A stretch of 7,583 bases of DNA from an uncultured Bacteroidales bacterium (lineage in GTDB: Bacteria > Bacteroidota > Bacteroidia > Bacteroidales > Muribaculaceae): positions 1 through 7,583 of the forward strand of contig CAMWQZ010000043.1 of NCBI GenBank assembly GCA_947176515.1, read 5' to 3'. The translations under genes and the position numbers were made by a program. The notes beneath the pieces are model-generated. The model searched no databases. It was not told the origin of the DNA and worked only from the letters and a program-made list of their open reading frames with translations. Of the stretch, positions 5,711 through 7,583 are shown in pieces; position 1 is the first letter of the stretch, and each line of letters begins with the position of its first letter.

Positions 5711-7583
5711 TTATTTCACCTTTATTTCGCTGATGCGTGGTGTGCGGATGCGTGGCTTGAGTTCGCCGCCGATGAGTATGATCTCACCTTCGGGAGTAAC
5801 GGCAGCCGCAGCTCCTGCACGGGCAGTCTCAGGGTCGTTTGCAGCAATCGACCATTTACCTTTCGCTGGGTCAAATACTAATACGCGTGAATTAAAACGG
5901 TACCATTCAATCGGGTGAGACAGATAGTCGGGAGCCTGATTGCGCAGAGCTTCGAGGAAAACGTCCTTATTAACGCCTCCTGTTACTACGATACGTCCGT
6001 CGGGGAGGGTACATGCGATACCTCCGCCTGTTGAGATTGCCTCGCCGTCTTCAGTGACAGGGCCTGCGATTGTTTTCCATTTCCCGGATGATGGATTGTA
6101 TTCGAATCCGTCAGTGTCGAGTGAGGCAGGACGGTTCTCTCCTTTACCTGCAAATCCGCCCCACAAATAAAGTCTTGGTTCTCCTTTAGCATTTGCTGAG
6201 GCTGCCATAACAGGCTGCACACGAGGATTGCCTGGGAAATCAGCGAGACGTTTCCAACCTTTGTCAAGTTTTGCCAGGTCGAGGCAATAGAGCGCATTTG
6301 ATGGCGCGCCGTCAACGTTGCCGCCAGCGACGTAGATTTTACCGCCCAACCATGCTGCAGTCATGTTATCCATCGCAACGGGCAGAGATGGAAGCTCGGT
6401 GACTACGGCTTCGCCGTTAGCGCTGACATTGATTTTGTAGACTGAGCGGAGAGCCTCGCTCGGGGTTGTGCCACCTATGATTACAAGTCCTTCGGGAGTG
6501 GTCACCGATGCGCCGTAAGCCATCGGAGCCGGGAGCATGCCGATTTTCTTGGTGCTCACGTGGCCGTTTTCGTCGCGGATTACACTATAGATAGCTTGAT
6601 AAAATTTCTTTACGCTGCCGGGAGCCATCGGGTTTGAGGGAAAGTTGCAGCCTCCTGCCTTGATGACATATCCGTCTGCCATGCCGGCAAACGCTGCTGA
6701 GACGCCACTGGCGATTCCGTCTTCGGTGTCGGCTGCTTCTTCAACTTCGATTTTGAAGGTTGAAGCAGGAAGGTTATCTGAGTTTACGAGGTTGGCGCGA
6801 GTAAAGGGTTGCCATCCGTAGCGCACGAAGCGCGGTTCTTTGATATCCATATTGGTAAGTTTTATGCGATTATTATCAATAATTTCGGCTGTCGCCGGCT
6901 TATATAGCCCGTCAAATTCGGCTATTTCAAAAGTTCTTATTGTCGTGCCGTCGGCCGGGTGCATTCCTTCGCCATATTCCATCGTCAGTTCGATGGTTCC
7001 GGGCGCGGTGCGCACTGCTTTCAGCGGCAGTGGACCTGACGGCGTTACGTTGTTCATGCTATACACTCTGTTGAGCGCCCAACGGCCAAGGCGTTGACCC
7101 ACGGGGCGCTTGTCGCGAGGGTGGACATCGAGAGAATCGCCGAGGTCTGACGTCACAGCCATGCCTATAGCTCCTGATGTATTCAACATCCGGCGTTGGC
7201 TGTCGCGGAACAGCGGCCAAGACGGGCGGTCAATCGAGCTGAGCTGAGTGTAGATGAAAGGTAATTCGGCGTCGTGCCAATTACGTTTCCAACTATCAAT
7301 GAGCATAGGGAAAAGCTGCTCATGAACCTCGGTGTTATGGGCATTGGACTCTCCCTGATACCAAATCACACCAGCCAGCGGATATGCTCCAAGCGGACGG
7401 ATGCCTGTTGCAAAAAGATAAGATGGCTCGTAGGGGTGGCGGTGGTCAAGGTTAGCGGTGCCGGTGTTCTCGCCTGCACGTTTTTGCGCCCACGGCTGAA
7501 CATAGTCGTTCTTACGCCAGTTAAGTAATGCTTCGGGCAGCTCGTGTTGGAGAGTCTAGCTGTCAATCCATGATTCGGTGTTA
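5711..7583 (-). CDS. sialate O-acetylesterase / NanM-like cyclically permuted mutarotase fusion; 5' end beyond the window, frame broken by a TAG
   Basis: The frame runs from the right edge to TAA 5713-5711. Numbering from V1 (GTG, 7369), residues before about 215 are the C-terminal half of a SASA-type esterase: the block leading into VIWYQGESN (1-9, oxyanion-hole Gly/Asn) and D81-V-H83-P, the catalytic Asp/His region. The nucleophile Ser motif (usually GQSN) must lie off the right edge. Residues about 220-552 are a kelch-type propeller with six strands ending in GG (239-240, 299-300, 349-350, 404-405, 464-465, 534-535), plus GGCNFP (239-244) and ETARAGA (514-520), matching the cyclically permuted N-acetylneuraminate mutarotase family. 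Together they would strip O-acetyl groups from sialic acid and equilibrate the released sugar. GTG 7369 is not a credible start, since it encodes the Val inside the conserved GVIWYQGESN block and homologous sequence continues upstream. A TAG at 7558-7556 interrupts that upstream part. Confidence 0.85.
7556..7558 (-). other. in-frame amber codon interrupting the sialate O-acetylesterase frame
   Basis: Minus-strand codons before it read N-T-E-S-W-I-D-S (7582-7559) and after it T-L-Q-H-E-L-P-E-A-L-L-N-W (7555-7517). Both sides are in the same frame, and as I recall the family both resemble this part of Bacteroidales sialate esterases. A substitution of a Lys, Gln or other one-base neighbour codon to TAG explains this better than an insertion or deletion. 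It sits 25 bases from the window end, so a sequence error cannot be excluded. Confidence 0.75.

Noticed and set aside
7367..7369. GTG as the true start of the esterase/mutarotase gene
   Set aside because: It encodes the Val of the conserved GVIWYQGESN block, and the frame upstream keeps matching a sialate esterase as far as the window edge.
7556..7558. An alternative genetic code with TAG read as Gln
   Set aside because: Only one TAG is involved, the genes are ordinary bacterial chromosomal genes, and point mutation or sequence error is simpler. Kept only as a check in the findings.
7366..7566. A 66-codon minus-strand frame starting with TTG
   Set aside because: It overlaps the esterase in another frame, and its translation has no family-like feature.
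7517..7583. A frameshift instead of a nonsense mutation in the esterase
   Set aside because: The family-like residues on both sides of the TAG are in the same frame, so no insertion or deletion is needed.

Overview
The window looks like chromosomal DNA of a Bacteroidota bacterium, most likely a member of the Bacteroidales. Three things point there. The tRNA gene at the left edge has a -33 TTTG / -7 TAnnTTTG promoter, the Bacteroidota-type primary sigma-factor signature, with a 19-bp spacer. The coding starts have weak or no Shine-Dalgarno sequences. The protein architectures (NagZ-like glycosidase fused to a serine hydrolase, sialate O-acetylesterase fused to a cyclically permuted mutarotase) are typical of gut and oral Bacteroidales. 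The moderate base composition would fit Muribaculaceae or a Bacteroides relative, but genus cannot be fixed from this window.

Layout. Positions 1-52 hold the 5' two thirds of a tRNA-Arg(ACG) on the minus strand, cut by the window edge, with its promoter at 78-108. Positions 53-240 are a non-coding AT-rich divergent regulatory region. Three plus-strand genes follow as a compact operon: an exported two-domain 5'-nucleotidase (241-1764), an exported GH3/NagZ-like plus beta-lactamase-fold serine hydrolase fusion (1790-4759) after a 25-bp gap, and a PAP2 phosphatase with a C-terminal beta-barrel-like half (4756-5709) sharing an ATGA overlap with the previous gene. One base later the convergent minus-strand gene ends. 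It encodes the C-terminal part of a sialate O-acetylesterase joined to a six-bladed NanM-like mutarotase (5711 to the right edge). Its terminator hairpin lies inside the last codons of the PAP2 gene.

How the genes may work together. The plus-strand operon looks like an envelope salvage or remodelling set acting outside the cytoplasm. One product is predicted to dephosphorylate nucleotides or nucleotide sugars, one to trim GlcNAc from peptidoglycan fragments and act on a peptide or amide bond, and one to remove phosphate from a lipid or other phosphomonoester. The minus-strand gene belongs to host sialic acid foraging: de-O-acetylation of sialic acids plus anomer or epimer handling of the released sugar.

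The most notable observation is an in-frame TAG (7556-7558) in the sialate esterase frame, with family-like protein sequence on both sides. It points to a nonsense mutation, a sequence error near the window end, or (less likely) recoding. I see no CRISPR array, insertion sequence, phage gene or plainly novel system. The interest lies in domain fusions, the broken gene and the tight convergent junction.
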